Shown: piece after piece, positions 32,946-44,530 of the stretch
How the letters are laid out: each line of letters begins with the position of its first letter
Position numbering within the stretch: position 1 is the stretch's first letter
NCBI GenBank assembly: GCA_002633005.1
Contig: NMRA01000478.1
Span: forward strand, 182,278 to 246,277
DNA: 64,000 bases
Direction of reading: 5' to 3'
From: Phoronis australis
Lineage: Eukaryota > Phoronida > Phoronidae
The notes under the pieces: model-generated
What the model saw: only the letters and a program-made list of their open reading frames with translations
What the model was told of the DNA's origin: nothing
Database searches by the model: none
Translations under genes and position numbers: made by a program

Positions 32946-35900
32946 CAGAGTGTACCGGAAGTACCCTTTTTATGCGCATGTGGATACAGTACATTATGTC
33001 AAAGGCGCGAAATAGTGTACACAGAAAAGAGCGTACCATTACATTTAGACTTTTGTTTCGGGATTTCTGACCTCTGTACTGTTTCTATTCCTGGAAATTG
33101 TGTAATTGGTCTGGATTTATGTTTCCGCATTTTATTTACCATTATGGATTTTTGTTTGTAAATGAGTAGTTATTACTGACATTTGAGCCCCTGTTGCAGT
33201 TTGGCTAGATTTGTTCACCTTTCTTTCTGCCTAGGTTGTAAACCCACATTCCGTCCAGGAGGTAGTTTTGATTTAGACCATTTACCTCTATAAACTTTTC
33301 TCAATTTGTTCCTAATCTAGATGGGAAGTGATTTCTGGAATTGCAGCAAATTGACAGTTTGCTGTTCCTTGAGACCAAGTTGTATGCATAAAATCACACA
33401 TTATTAGACAAGCCATCTTATAGAGATGTCCACTTCAAATGATTTTTTGTTGCAGTACTGAAAGGTGTTTCCACATTAGCTCTGGTGACTCCTTAGTTTT
33501 TGTGAATTGATCATTTTATGGTTCCCTTGAGTAATTTCGTAACTGGTTTAGCATGTATGTACAACTGCAATCGCAAGGCAATTGTAATGCAAACCATGTT
33601 GCAAAAGTATTTTTTCCATGACCATTTTATTGCAAAAATGCTGTGTAATTGGAACCGACAAGCCAATTTTTCATTTTGTGGTGGTTATTTGTTGATAAGA
33701 ACATTGATGTGGTACATAATTCTTCGAACAAACAGCCACCTCAAGTTTGTGAATAAGAAGAAATTTACAGTGTTGTCAACTACATTTCGAAATCCCTTTT
33801 TCACAGTGAGACTACATCACTTTAAGTGTAATTCCCTGACTCTATGTTTTTATGTGGTTGACTCTGTCCTGTATAAATTGTAGGGTCGAAAAAGTCTAGA
33901 AGGCATTTGTTTTTTTAGTCATAACATTTGCGCTTTTGACTGTACAGTTATCTGTTTATTGTATTATGAAAACATATTTTGTAGTATACTTGTCCCTAGT
34001 TGGTGTTTTTATATTTTTTCATAAGGAATATTTTCAACTTAGATGAGTTGTCTGTGAGGTAGATAACTTTCAAATGAGACAAGGAATAAAATTGACAAAC
34101 ACTGTGTTATCTTTAGGTGTGTCATCTTCCAGTAAGTGATTACTTTTGAAAAACCGGTGCAGAATTTGATGTTAACTCTTCATTTAAAAGGGAATAAATC
34201 CATAAACCTGCATTTTCTAGAACTTTTACTCAAACTGCATATTTATGGTTGGCGATTGGAATTTTAATACAACGGAATCTGAACTCAAATCATGAGCAAT
34301 ACAACACAATACATGGATATAAAAATCTGGTGTTAGGTTCCACGGGAAGGATTCGTGTGCGCGGTGAGAGTTACTGAATGGGGTTATAAGTGTTTATGGA
34401 TACTTTGGGATTCCTCTTCTGTGATTATCCACTGGAAACCTGATTGCATAGAGAACAATAGATTAGCATCTTCACTGTTCTCGTTGTTATAATAAAGATA
34501 ATGACAAGCATTTATCGGTAACGATCTGATGTACGCCCAAGGATCTATATCCATGTGATCTGTGTTGTTATATCCAACAATGACACAACAACGGAAAACA
34601 ATAGTAAGGCCGATGGGCAATGAATATACATGCGACGACTTGCCATGGACAGTGGTGGAGTTTGTCTTGTCGTTCGAATGTTTTCAGAGAACTACAAACA
34701 CGGTATTTCGTAAAGAAAACAAAAGACTTCTGCGGCCTTTTGTTTTAAGTGGTATAAAAATTGTTGTCATGCCACTAAACATATCATTCATTTTATATTA
34801 CAATGCATTGCATAAACATTTAATCAACAGAAAATCTGATTTGAATTTGTGTGGAGAAATGCCCACAAGGAAATTACAAGGCATAACAACTATAAATCAA
34901 AATAACCTACATTTGCAGAGTTCATGTCTAGCCCTGTTCACTGGGGAGGACATAATCGATTTTTACAAAAATGGAGTCACGTATTGTATCTAGGTGTACT
35001 ATAGTCCTAGGAGGTAAGTAATAAAACATTCAGGAGGAACCAACTCAGTACAAAATATCTAATAAAAATTAAAGACCATCTGATTTTACGTGCTGACGCA
35101 ACGATCTCAGATATTTGAAACGTTCTCATTTTAGTACAATTGAGGTGCCAATGAAAGTAACGTGTTTTGACAACATTTTGGCCAAGTTTCATTCTTATAG
35201 CAGTGAATAATAGTTCAATAGCTTTCATTCTAGGAAAATGTAAACAGTTAAATTTGGACAGTTTTACAGCGTGAAAACATGGCTGCGAAGCCGTAAAATG
35301 TGTTTGAGCCCATAACTTTGGTAGAACGTAATATTTTGGGGAAAATATTTTACCACTGCTTATAGATCCAATAGGACTACCTATGTATCAAATTTGGTGA
35401 AAATCGGCTGACCCCCACCTTGCCGCTGGATGGCTGGCGCTCTCGTGGACTAGTACTCATTCTTCCTATTAAAGACAAAGGATATTTGGTATAGATTTTA
35501 GGACACTTGTTCAATCCTAATATAAATGCCTCTCAAGATAGTATTAAAATGCACTTGTCAATTCATATAGACCAAATGGCATGGTGTGCTTTTTTCTGTA
35601 GTTTATGATGTCAAATCTGCGCAATGGATACCGGGTGTACTATTCCACAGGTACAGTATTTCCCGCAAGCAGCGGCAACTGAAGTGCTTGATTGGGTAGG
35701 TGTGATGTATGATAGAAAAGTTATGGGATAGGCTTTACTGACAGTTTCAGTTTCATAAGATTTTTCGTCTTAGGCGTTGTTAATGTCAGGTTTGTAGATC
35801 GGACTTTACGTACTTTGTAACCCGAGGGTCTACGGAACGCAATCCAGCTAGAAGTGATTGTCAAAAGTATCAAATTGTCGATAAATATTGCGAACTAAAC

Positions 35901-38321
35901 GGATCACGCAAGCAGTCATTTTTCTAACAAAAGGCACCAACATGTGTTATCGCTTGCTTTGGAAGGCAATGCTGCCGAAGGTTAAATATTTGGCTTTCGA
36001 AATTTAGGTCAAATTCAGGTGTTCCACCAAGATTCACGTTGATACCGATTAGCCTTGGATAGAAACTTTGAACCTTTTCATAGATTACTAAACCATCGAG
36101 ATCACCATTTTATAGCCCGAGGTAAAGTTTTGCTGTTACTGGGTAGGTCAGCGTCAAGACACGAGCGCTGAACTGGGGCGCGTAAGTAAAACTTCTAAAC
36201 ATTATTCGCTTTCTACTTTGATTGTTGCTCAATGTCATCCCGTTGTGCAACACTGACAAAAGGACGTGTGATAGTGCAATTGTCAAACATGAATAGGTTT
36301 CTAAATTTCTTCCTTTTTTTCTTCGTATTTTTCGGCACTACACCGGTAACTTGTATCCTGCAGTTTTTGCATTACTTAGTTATTTTCTGAGCATGTATAC
36401 ATTTATATTTTACATAGATATATACACCCTCCCTCGAGTCTCTTTGGTTGTTGGAGAGGTCACGTTTCCGTCACATGTGGCGCAAGATGTGTTTACACAG
36501 TTGGTTCCCAGCCTAATGAATTCGAATTCGAAATAATTTAGGTGATATTTTCTGTTCTATTTAAAATGGAAACAAGAAATGTGTCTATTATTATTAATCT
36601 GAAATGGAGAGTGTTATAGTTTACGTGTGTGAGTAACTAGTTCTACTTTGCCGTAGTTAAAGTTAGTCCACCAACGCTGCTCCGTTGGGCAATGTTGGTA
36701 TTCCTCATGTCTAACTTTCCGGGAGCTGGCGATAAAGTTTGAGTGAAAATATGCTAAAAATCAGAACGCTCCACACAAGTTCATATGTCAATTTCAATAA
36801 TAAACTTTGTCCTTGTTGATGTTTCTCAAGCCTTTACTTTTGCAATTGTTAAATTTAACCGTATTACAAGTGAAATTTGTTTGCTCACATATTAATTTTC
36901 GTCTGTAAATAGTCACTTTTTATGGTGAAGGCCAAAACTTTTTGGCACGGTGACCTGTAATATTCATATTTAAGAAAAATTGAAACGGGGTAATAATTGC
37001 AGTTTTGATGTTGCATTTTATATAACCTATTATTCCCAGGTAATTCTTTTCGTCCATATTGATTGGTAATTTATTTTTTAGTAGTCAAAAAGTAAAACCG
37101 CGTTTGAGCCTATCCATTTCAGGCTTATCGCCTGTATGCCTGACAACCATACGCGATGTTTTGCCTAAGTTATGTTTTTGCACTCAATTTTTTAGATTCG
37201 TATAATTGTTGAAGTTAAGCGCATGTTCCTGTATGCTGGACATTTGAGTAGAAAAACCTGGCGAAACCTATTAGGCTACACACTTCTACTTCATATGATT
37301 CCAAGGTACACGGTACCCAGACTTCTCTGACCGCGTTCAAAATTCCTTTCACGGACACTATTCCTGTGTTACCGACGTATAGACCACTGTTCCACCTCAC
37401 TTCTCGCCTGACAATTTTATGGTTTGAGCTTAAGCTTAATTTTTAATGCTAGCGTGTTCAGCAGCCTGCCAGCGGTTTTCCCCGCGCTTGTTGAATTTAA
37501 TGTAATGAAGCACAAGGAAATGTGAAATAGTGTTTTATTTTAAAGGTCGGGCCCGTTCCCAGAACCCTGACTTAGCTATGGCAGATGTAAGTCAAATTAA
37601 GATGTTTTAAGTCCGTTCCAAAAACATGATCGGATGAGGAAATTTCAAAGTTTGGAGGTTGAGACAAAGCTTAGACTTAGGTAAAAATGAACTCCAGTTG
37701 GTGTGTTGGAACGGGCCCGGCATGGTCTGTTTGAGCTGGCAAGAAAGTTTAATTGAAAGAATAGTTTTATAACAATGAAATTAAACACTTTTACAGTAGG
37801 TGCTTGAAATGCTCCGTCAGAATTTAAGCACATCTCGATGCGCCTTTCCAAAGTGAACAGCGTGCCGCTCTATGAAATACATCCGTCGAGCGAGAAGGTG
37901 ACACACTGCCGAAAAACCTAGTAAGCCGCATTGAATAATGTTTTCGTAGCGCCTGCTACAGCATTTGCTCGCAATAGAATCATGCAGGTCTGAACAAATT
38001 TTCGACTCCCTAACATAAGAAGTAGAAATTAGCAACAAATTTGGGGTCTGTTTCTGGAAAATCGCCCTGTAATAAATTTGTATCAGTCGCAGATTACTAT
38101 ACCCAAGACGGTGTCTTTTGATGTATGGAAATATAACGCGCGATTTTGCTGGTCGCTCATATTAAAGTTTCCTGAGGGGTATGACCCAAAGTCGTAAAAC
38201 TTAAATCCATGACAGGCTTTCTTTTTCAGAATACTCGTGCGTAACGCGGGTGTTCTTAGGGCCGCCCGTGTTAATAGTGGGTCTCCAACCAGCCGACATA
38301 TACAAACTCCGCAACATGAAT
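32946..38321. other. 5.4 kb without recognisable gene or repeat
   Basis: AT-rich. The longest frames (33518-33883, 34562-34993) lack domains, typical codon choice or a second copy and are probably chance. Confidence 0.4.
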
Positions 38322-38496
38322 TTAAAAGAGAATGCCACCCGATTTAATTAGTCTTTTTTGCCGTTCAATCGGTCCATATCCACATCGCCTCTCATACGGT
38401 CGACCTTTCATTGCCGAGAGGTGTCGCGTTAACCTGTGAGGAAGGAGAGAAACGACGCAGCGACGTCAGTGGTTCATTTGCTGAGTGAATGCCGCT

Positions 38497-38721
38497 ATGT
38501 TGCGGTGCATCGTTCCCGTTTGTCCGAAATATGCAGCTGCGAGGAAAGCGGGTATATCGTTTTATCGACTTCCTCGAGAGATCAAAATGCTTAGGAAGTG
38601 GCTCGCGGTAGTCAAGAATGAAAAGTACGCTGTAAATAGCAAGTATGAGGCCGTGAAACATCTCCGTGTCTGTGGCCTGCAGTCGTCGACAGTGCCTGAC
38701 GAATGCCAGCTTGCCAAATAA
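38497..38721 (+). pseudogene. THAP zinc-finger remnant of K2
   Basis: M-L-R-C-I-V-P-V-C-P-K-Y, then S-F-Y-R-L-P, K-W-L-A-V-V-K-N, and H-L-R-V-C-G-L-Q, so the first two Cys, the Trp and the third Cys are kept. The fourth ligand (His) is lost through local rearrangement after V-C. It ends at a stop straight after Q-L-A-K. The ATG at 38497 keeps the spacing to the first Cys seen in the other K copies. Confidence 0.75.
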
Positions 38722-38744
38722 CTATCCATACATGTACGTTCCGT

Positions 38745-38885
38745 TGTCTGAGGTTGTTCACGGCGCCTCTCTAGTATTTCTTCATCACTGAATTCCGGTT
38801 CGAACTGCCTGTGAAACTTAACTATCCACCAACGAAGTCATCGTCGGGATGAGCTCTCATGTAAGCCGGGATTTCGAGTTGCCAT
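38745..38885 (-). pseudogene. F-E-P-E-F gene remnant of K2
   Basis: Minus strand from ATG 38885: M-A-T-R-N-P, then a disrupted Ser/acidic part with a stop, then Q-F-E-P-E-F-S-D-E-E-I-L-E-R-R-R-E-Q. Same start and motif as K3. Convergent with the THAP remnant, about 25 bp apart. Confidence 0.6.
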
Positions 38886-39734
38886 ATTGACGTTTATTAC
38901 TTAGCGTTCTGTTTCAAAATGAATTATTCTCACCCTAACCAATACTTATATAAAGCTGAAACAAAGTCTGGTTTCCAACTTTGGATGGTTTATGTTCGTG
39001 TTGTCTTCAGTCCGACCGCGACGGGCCTGTTTCCGAGCCACTCAGGGGCCGGGAAAACGAGTCAGTCCGGCCGCGACTGGTCTGATCGGTCTCCGAGCCT
39101 CTGGCCAGGATAACAAGCGTTTTGTGTGTTGCTAACTCAAAAAATCACAAGTCAAAACAACACAGATCTAGGTTTTCTTGTCTGTATCACACGGGAAAAT
39201 ACTCCGAATTTATCTCCGAACGGACCCGTGGCTCCTGCTACGGACCTGCCGAACATGGTAGGCTACGGTGTGTCTATACCAATAATTCCGTAATCAGCGA
39301 AATAAAAAAACACGCTTTTATAAGAACTCGGTGTATTTTTAAGGGTTTTACATCGAAGTTTGATGATTTATTGGTGTTAAACGATGAATTCAAGCGATAA
39401 GCTGACACCAGTAACCCGTGTTGTAAACTGCTGAACAGACTGCGTGTGAAATCAATTACGTCATTGGATAATTTCAATACCTCCGTCTGCCGTCAGGTGT
39501 CAGGTAACGCAATCGTACGTGTAGTTATCGAGTATAACTACTCGATCTAAATTGATACTAATTACGTTGTTTTTTGGGTGGCATGGTCCTTTAACGGTAT
39601 AGACAAATACACGTTTGAATCTGGCGACTATCACGTACATGTAGATATCAGTTTTAAAACAAAACGCTTATTCATTCTGTAACTAAGATGCGCACCTTTT
39701 TGGCAAAACTTTCAACTTTTTTAAAAAGCAACAA

Positions 39735-39890
39735 CATTTTTCCTACACATTTTACATTATTGTGACTATTTGGGACATTGTGACAATTTGGCCCTGTACT
39801 ATAATGCAGGCCCAAATTGACACGCAATAGTTTGGGAAAATTGTGACAATTTGGGACGGTGTGACAATTTGGGCCTGCACAAACCCCCTT
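39735..39890. repeat. imperfect inverted repeat around CAATTTGGG
   Basis: TTGTGACAATTTGGG recurs three times, and CAGGCCCAAATTG/CAATTTGGGCCTG form inverted arms. A small MITE or hairpin repeat. Confidence 0.45.
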
Positions 39891-40380
39891 AGGGATACAT
39901 TTTGCGAGTTTGTACGAAATGCGATGTTTTATCACATATTATAGACAACAGATTTGCAACTCCGACATTTTTTTCCGTACTATCCAAGAGACCTCGCCAC
40001 TCTACTCAACTATTTGGTTCATTTTCCGGTTAATGTATTGTAACGGGAAATTCTCGCATGTATATTGTTTTCCAGTACAACGAAAGCAAAATAATGCTTG
40101 CGGCATTGAAACGCTGTTCAAAATCTTAAAATGGTGGAACTCTTAGTATCGTGAGTACTTTTGGCAATGCTACTACCAACCGACCACACAACAGCTGACA
40201 AAAATTAGCAGACGAGGTACCTGCCGGAAACAATACCAGATAATTAGGCCAGGTGTCGTTAGTGGATATTGACGTAACGATGTGCGAATGAGCACAGATT
40301 TCGTCCATTGCAGAGTTGCAGAGTTGGCGGTCCACGCACTACAGTCTATGGTTTTATGTAGTAACTATGTGCTATGTACC

Positions 40381-40387
40381 TTTTCAG
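40381..40387 (+). promoter_or_regulatory. candidate 3' splice site in the TLR 5' leader
   Basis: TTTTCAG lies ten bases before the chosen TLR ATG, after a T-rich stretch. The TLR pseudogene has the same TTTTTCAG at the same place (57108-57115), with similar sequence on both sides. This suggests a non-coding first exon and an intron ending here. Confidence 0.45.
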
Positions 40388-40396
40388 ATGACCAAG

Positions 40397-43069
40397 ATGG
40401 CGACAAACGTCATCGCCTGCGCCCGGCTGACCTTGTGCTTGTTTACCATGCTGTACGTAATCCGCGGATGTTCTTCTAAGAATGATCAATGGATGTATTA
40501 CGAAACTTCCAACTGTACTGTTACATCTGAGAAAAACGAAACAATTCTCAACTGCAGCAACAGGGGTTTCTCCACTTTACCAAGGACATATCCTATAAAT
40601 GTTACCGTCTTTTATATGCGATCAAACTTCATCTCTTCTGTCCCCGCAGGTGCCTTCACAAACATAAGACACTTGAAACATCTAGATCTTTCCTACAACC
40701 AAGCCTCACTGTCGTTCCACCAAGACAGCCTGCTGGGGTTGAATTCTCTACAGAATTTAAGCTTGATAAACGTCGCCGAGGTCTCTTTCGGCTGTCAGCA
40801 GGGGTCGTCCAGGTTGTTTCGACACACACCCTATCTCCAGAATCTCCGAATGAAAAAGTCACTGCATTTTGATACGACATGTTTGAATTTTACGTTTCGG
40901 GATTTAACGAAGCTTCGCTATCTTTCGGTCACGTGGCCAACTGCGCCGCTTCCAAGTGGATTTTCACTTTTGAAGCAATTAGATGTACTAGATTTGAGTG
41001 AGTCGACATTTAAACTGACTGAAAGTAATTTTCACCCACTTTCGTTTTTGAACATTTCACGTCTAGCGTTACGAAAACTTCGTCTTAAAGAATTTAACAA
41101 ACAGGCGTTGAACCCTGTGTTGCACAGTCTCAAGGTTTTAGATTTTTCGTGTAACCATGATTTTGGTAACATTGTGGTGAAAACAAACTACTTCTCGCCA
41201 ATTTTGGAATGTCTTGAAAATTCTACACGCCTTGAAGTGCTAATCATTGACAACTGTTACGATTATGATGACGCCATTGGCCTGACTGCAGAACAGTTTG
41301 TCCCACTTAAGCGAGTTCCTCTGAAGGCGCTGTCTTTGCGTCAAAACGCCATCACCATTATATCTCCATTTACAAAATATTTGAAAGGTTTGGAATATAT
41401 TAACCTGGATTACAACATGCCGATGATCTTTAAGGTTCCAGGTACAATATTCAAAGATCTGGGAATGCGGAAACACTTAAAAGAGTTTCACTTTTCCCAC
41501 CAATACTTGTACTCGAGAGTGACAGATGTTTGTTGGGAAGACGAGAGTGAAATATTTATGCGTGACTTCTCCAATAACGTAGCAGACAAATCAAGACAGG
41601 GAAAGTTAAACATAAATAACATCATAGGCACTGAGTTACAGAAGAAAGGTGAATGCGAGAGGGGCGGCGTCTCGAAGTCTGAGCTCTCGGCTGAGGAAAT
41701 TGTGGTGAAAAGTTGGATTCCTCTAGAGACGTTATCTGTGGTCAAAATCGGTGCACCAATCACTCCAATTATATATGAAGGGGAGATAGTTCATGACATA
41801 AACGTATCAGATTTCGTCATAGATGGTGTGCGGGTGCTGCTGAAAAACAACTTAAAGACGCTAAACATTTCGTCAAATTTCCTCTCGTACATCGACTTTG
41901 TTCCGTACGGCTTGGATTCTTTGACAACTTTTGACATCAGCAACAACAACTTGGAATACGTGCCCGTCATGCTGTTCAGGGCGATCGGGAAGCTCGAACA
42001 CCTGTTTGCGTCAAGAAATAGAATTGGATTATTGACGAATTCGCAGGATTTATCGGCAACTTTCAGCAGCCTTCCAAACATACGGACGATTGACCTTTCC
42101 TTAAATCAGTTAAGCTCCATCCCTGAAAGCATGTTTTCGCTATGTCCTCACTTGGAACGTCTCAATGTGCAAAGAAACGGCATGAAGTCGGTGAATTTAA
42201 AATTCGCTAACCTGCAGAGTCTGAAGTTTCTGGATTTTAGCCACAATGAAATCAGCGGCTTTACAAAAGAACAGACAATCGATCTTCAGCACAGAACATT
42301 TGCATTGCAAATGAACAACAACTCTGGCTTCGAATGTTCTTGCAATAACGTTCCTTTCATAGAATGGATCCAACACGAGAGCTCGAATGATACTGTGTTA
42401 TACAAAGAAAACCTTACCTGTCTTTACAAAGACGGCAGGGAGGAAGCTGTGATTTCCGTTGATTTAGGTGGACTTTATGTTGAGTGTATTAAGGAAAGTA
42501 TAATTATCATAATATCTACGCTCATATCAGTCGTTCTATGCACTGCTTTAGTAGCTTGGCGATTTCAATGGCACATCAGATATTGGGTGTACATTTTGCG
42601 AATGAAACGACGGCGTGATGGTTTTCTGGATGTTTCGAAAAAATTNTATGATCTTGCACTTTCGGTTCTTCATAAACTGGAAGAAATGGGACTGCTTGCA
42701 TTCTTTCGAGACAGAGATACTGATCTTGGAGTATGTGTTCTGGACGAGTGCTTCCGGGGAATTGAGTCTAGTAGGAAAAGTATTGTGTGTTTAACAGAAA
42801 ATTATCTGAATTCTGGCCAACGTTATTTCGAGTTGCGAATGAGTATGCTACGAGGTAAAGGATTTGTTATACCCGTAGTTGTTGGCGACGTAGCTTTGGA
42901 GAAACTGTCAAAACCTCTCCGGCACTTACTACGCGATGGTGTTTACTTTGAATGGCCCACGCTCGAATCAGAAGAAAAAGACTTCTGGAAGTCTATGCTT
43001 AAGGCCGTGTTGACACCGAAAGGAATATGCATTCGTAAAAATGGTTGGTATATTTTTTCACGAAGATAA
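40397..43069 (+). CDS. Toll-like receptor, single coding exon
   Basis: 890 residues. A signal peptide (about 1-24) precedes Leu-rich repeats (about 50-630; L-x-x-L-x-L-x-x-N spacing), interrupted near 360-460 by a charged non-LRR insert. One C-terminal Cys cap begins C647-x-C649 and closes near C697. The membrane segment is 702-721, then R-F-Q-W-H-I-R-Y-W, typical of TLRs. The TIR domain runs about 741-880. Several N-x-S/T sites fit an extracellular domain. One cysteine cap places it with vertebrate-type (P-type) TLRs, pattern receptors signalling through TIR adaptors such as MyD88. TIR changes: box 1 is R-D-G-F-L-D-V rather than Y-D-A-F-x-S-Y; box 2 is R-D-T-D-L-G (773-778), Leu replacing the usual BB-loop Pro; box 3 F-W (863-864) is intact. 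The N at 42646 makes residue 750 Phe or Leu. The start is M-A-T-N at 40397 because the pseudogene keeps that ATG but not 40388. The ligand is unknown. Confidence 0.93.
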   Translation: MATNVIACARLTLCLFTMLYVIRGCSSKNDQWMYYETSNCTVTSEKNETILNCSNRGFSTLPRTYPINVTVFYMRSNFISSVPAGAFTNIRHLKHLDLSYNQASLSFHQDSLLGLNSLQNLSLINVAEVSFGCQQGSSRLFRHTPYLQNLRMKKSLHFDTTCLNFTFRDLTKLRYLSVTWPTAPLPSGFSLLKQLDVLDLSESTFKLTESNFHPLSFLNISRLALRKLRLKEFNKQALNPVLHSLKVLDFSCNHDFGNIVVKTNYFSPILECLENSTRLEVLIIDNCYDYDDAIGLTAEQFVPLKRVPLKALSLRQNAITIISPFTKYLKGLEYINLDYNMPMIFKVPGTIFKDLGMRKHLKEFHFSHQYLYSRVTDVCWEDESEIFMRDFSNNVADKSRQGKLNINNIIGTELQKKGECERGGVSKSELSAEEIVVKSWIPLETLSVVKIGAPITPIIYEGEIVHDINVSDFVIDGVRVLLKNNLKTLNISSNFLSYIDFVPYGLDSLTTFDISNNNLEYVPVMLFRAIGKLEHLFASRNRIGLLTNSQDLSATFSSLPNIRTIDLSLNQLSSIPESMFSLCPHLERLNVQRNGMKSVNLKFANLQSLKFLDFSHNEISGFTKEQTIDLQHRTFALQMNNNSGFECSCNNVPFIEWIQHESSNDTVLYKENLTCLYKDGREEAVISVDLGGLYVECIKESIIIIISTLISVVLCTALVAWRFQWHIRYWVYILRMKRRRDGFLDVSKKXYDLALSVLHKLEEMGLLAFFRDRDTDLGVCVLDECFRGIESSRKSIVCLTENYLNSGQRYFELRMSMLRGKGFVIPVVVGDVALEKLSKPLRHLLRDGVYFEWPTLESEEKDFWKSMLKAVLTPKGICIRKNGWYIFSRR

Positions 43070-43289
43070 ATCATTCAACTCCTTAAGGATAAGACCGGCA
43101 GTTGAGATTCCCTTTTTGTGCGCCTGTATATGTATACCTATGTATATGTATATAAATACATTGTGCCGTCAACCCTGTTCCTCCGTCTCACTGCTTGTCC
43201 GTCCGCTGACGTATCTCATAAACCTTTGAATGGATGTTTATGAAATGCTGCAGACATGTCCCTTTTTCTGGATTGTACAGTATGAGCGA

Positions 43290-44530
43290 ATTTTTGGTCG
43301 GATCCGACTATCAGTGTGCCCCTTAATGGCAATTTCATTTTTTACGTTGACATCTCAGTCTTCAGAGCTTTAACAAATTTTTCATGAAATTTTCAAAATA
43401 GGTGTCTGATTAGGCAGTTGACGCCACTTTCCTGTTTTCGGATGGAATTGACCTATTTTGAACTACTTTCTGACAATTTTTACTGTTCCGTAGTCTGCTT
43501 GCGTCCGATTCTTTCTTGGCGAAACGACTTTGGGGATCATAACGAGAAAACTATCATTTGTGTTCCTATTGGGAAGAACACGACTACTCTGACGCCTCCT
43601 AGTGACAATTCTTTTGTGTGTGTTTGTGGCTGAATTTCCTGAGCCCTCTGCAGGATTTAAGTTAAATTTGGCGAGTGCATATCTATAAAGGTGACAACAC
43701 TGAGTTGACAACGAGATTCGGATGGATCCAATTATCACTGCGCCCCTTAGTGGCAATTTAACTTTTTCAGGCTATTCTCAGTAGTATCCTTGGAGATCCT
43801 TAACGGATTTTCACAAAATTTGCAAACTAAGTTGATATTAAGATGATGGCACCTTCCGGTTTTCAAATGGACTTATCATTTTTATAATCTTCGTCCGCCT
43901 CTCTATGGACCAAACCACTCTAAGTATCGTTAAGTAAATCGGTGTATGTGTTCCTACTTGGAAGAGCATCACTCAAGTTCGAATGCTGTGACTCTTCCTG
44001 GTGGCAACTTTGCTTTTTTAGCATCCGCAGCTGTTTCTCCTTAACCACTACAGGCAGAATCTTTGATAACTTTGCTAAGTGTATTTCTGTTCACGTGGCA
44101 ACGGAGGACGACGACTTTCGGATGTAGCTGGCTACCGAACCAATTTTCGTTTTTTATGTTTCCTTCTGTTTCTACATAGTTCCCAAATCAATTTTCATGA
44201 AATTTGTAACATACCGTATGTCTTGATTAAGAGGTGATAACACCTTCTCCTTATCGTACGCCATCTACAGGCAACTTATATTGTTTTTGGCGTCCGACTC
44301 TGTGAGTCCAACCACACTAAGGATGAGAATTGGCACATGTGTTTCTTCAGTGAAGTGTGTGGTTCACTAGATTTGCGCACAGGCCTAACTGCTGTGTTGC
44401 TCGCTAGTAATTTTTGTGCCTGTGATTGTATATCCACTTAGTTCCTTGATTGATATTCATGAAATTTTGAACTTGCTCTTATTAAGAAGATTTGGGTCAA
44501 ATCCAACTAGTGCAGAGAACCTAGAGTCAA
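43290..44530. repeat. degenerate tandem array, ~415-bp units of ~210-bp halves
   Basis: Recurring phrases (GCCCCTTA(A/G)TGGCAATTT near 43315 and 43738; CCT(A/G)GTGACAATT/GGTGGCAACTTT near 43600 and 44000; TTTTCATGAAATTT near 43380 and 44195) mark about three long units, each of two related halves. It begins some 200 bp after the TLR stop and may include part of its 3' UTR. Confidence 0.55.

Larger units (their letters stand above)
38326..39590 (+). mobile_element. K2, TTAA-type THAP element with complete ends
   Basis: Flanked by TTAA at 38322-38325 and 39591-39594. Ends: AAGAGAATGCCACCC on the left; on the right GGGTGGCATGGTCCT, the inverted form. With K3, K4 and K1 it defines a family whose tip is TTAAAGGAGAATGCCACCC, agreeing with the TTAAAGGRR tip of T2/Kolobok elements. 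At 1.27 kb it is a short deletion derivative with a THAP exon on plus and a convergent F-E-P-E-F frame on minus. Confidence 0.88.

Noticed and set aside
33518-34993. Open frames of 121 and 143 codons
   Set aside because: No domain, signal or second copy, and composition is typical of AT-rich non-coding DNA.
40316-40396. Longer TLR start (ATG 40316 or 40388)
   Set aside because: The extra 27 residues lie before a probable splice acceptor and are not preserved as coding in the pseudogene. ATG 40388 is also absent there, while the ATG at 40397 is shared.
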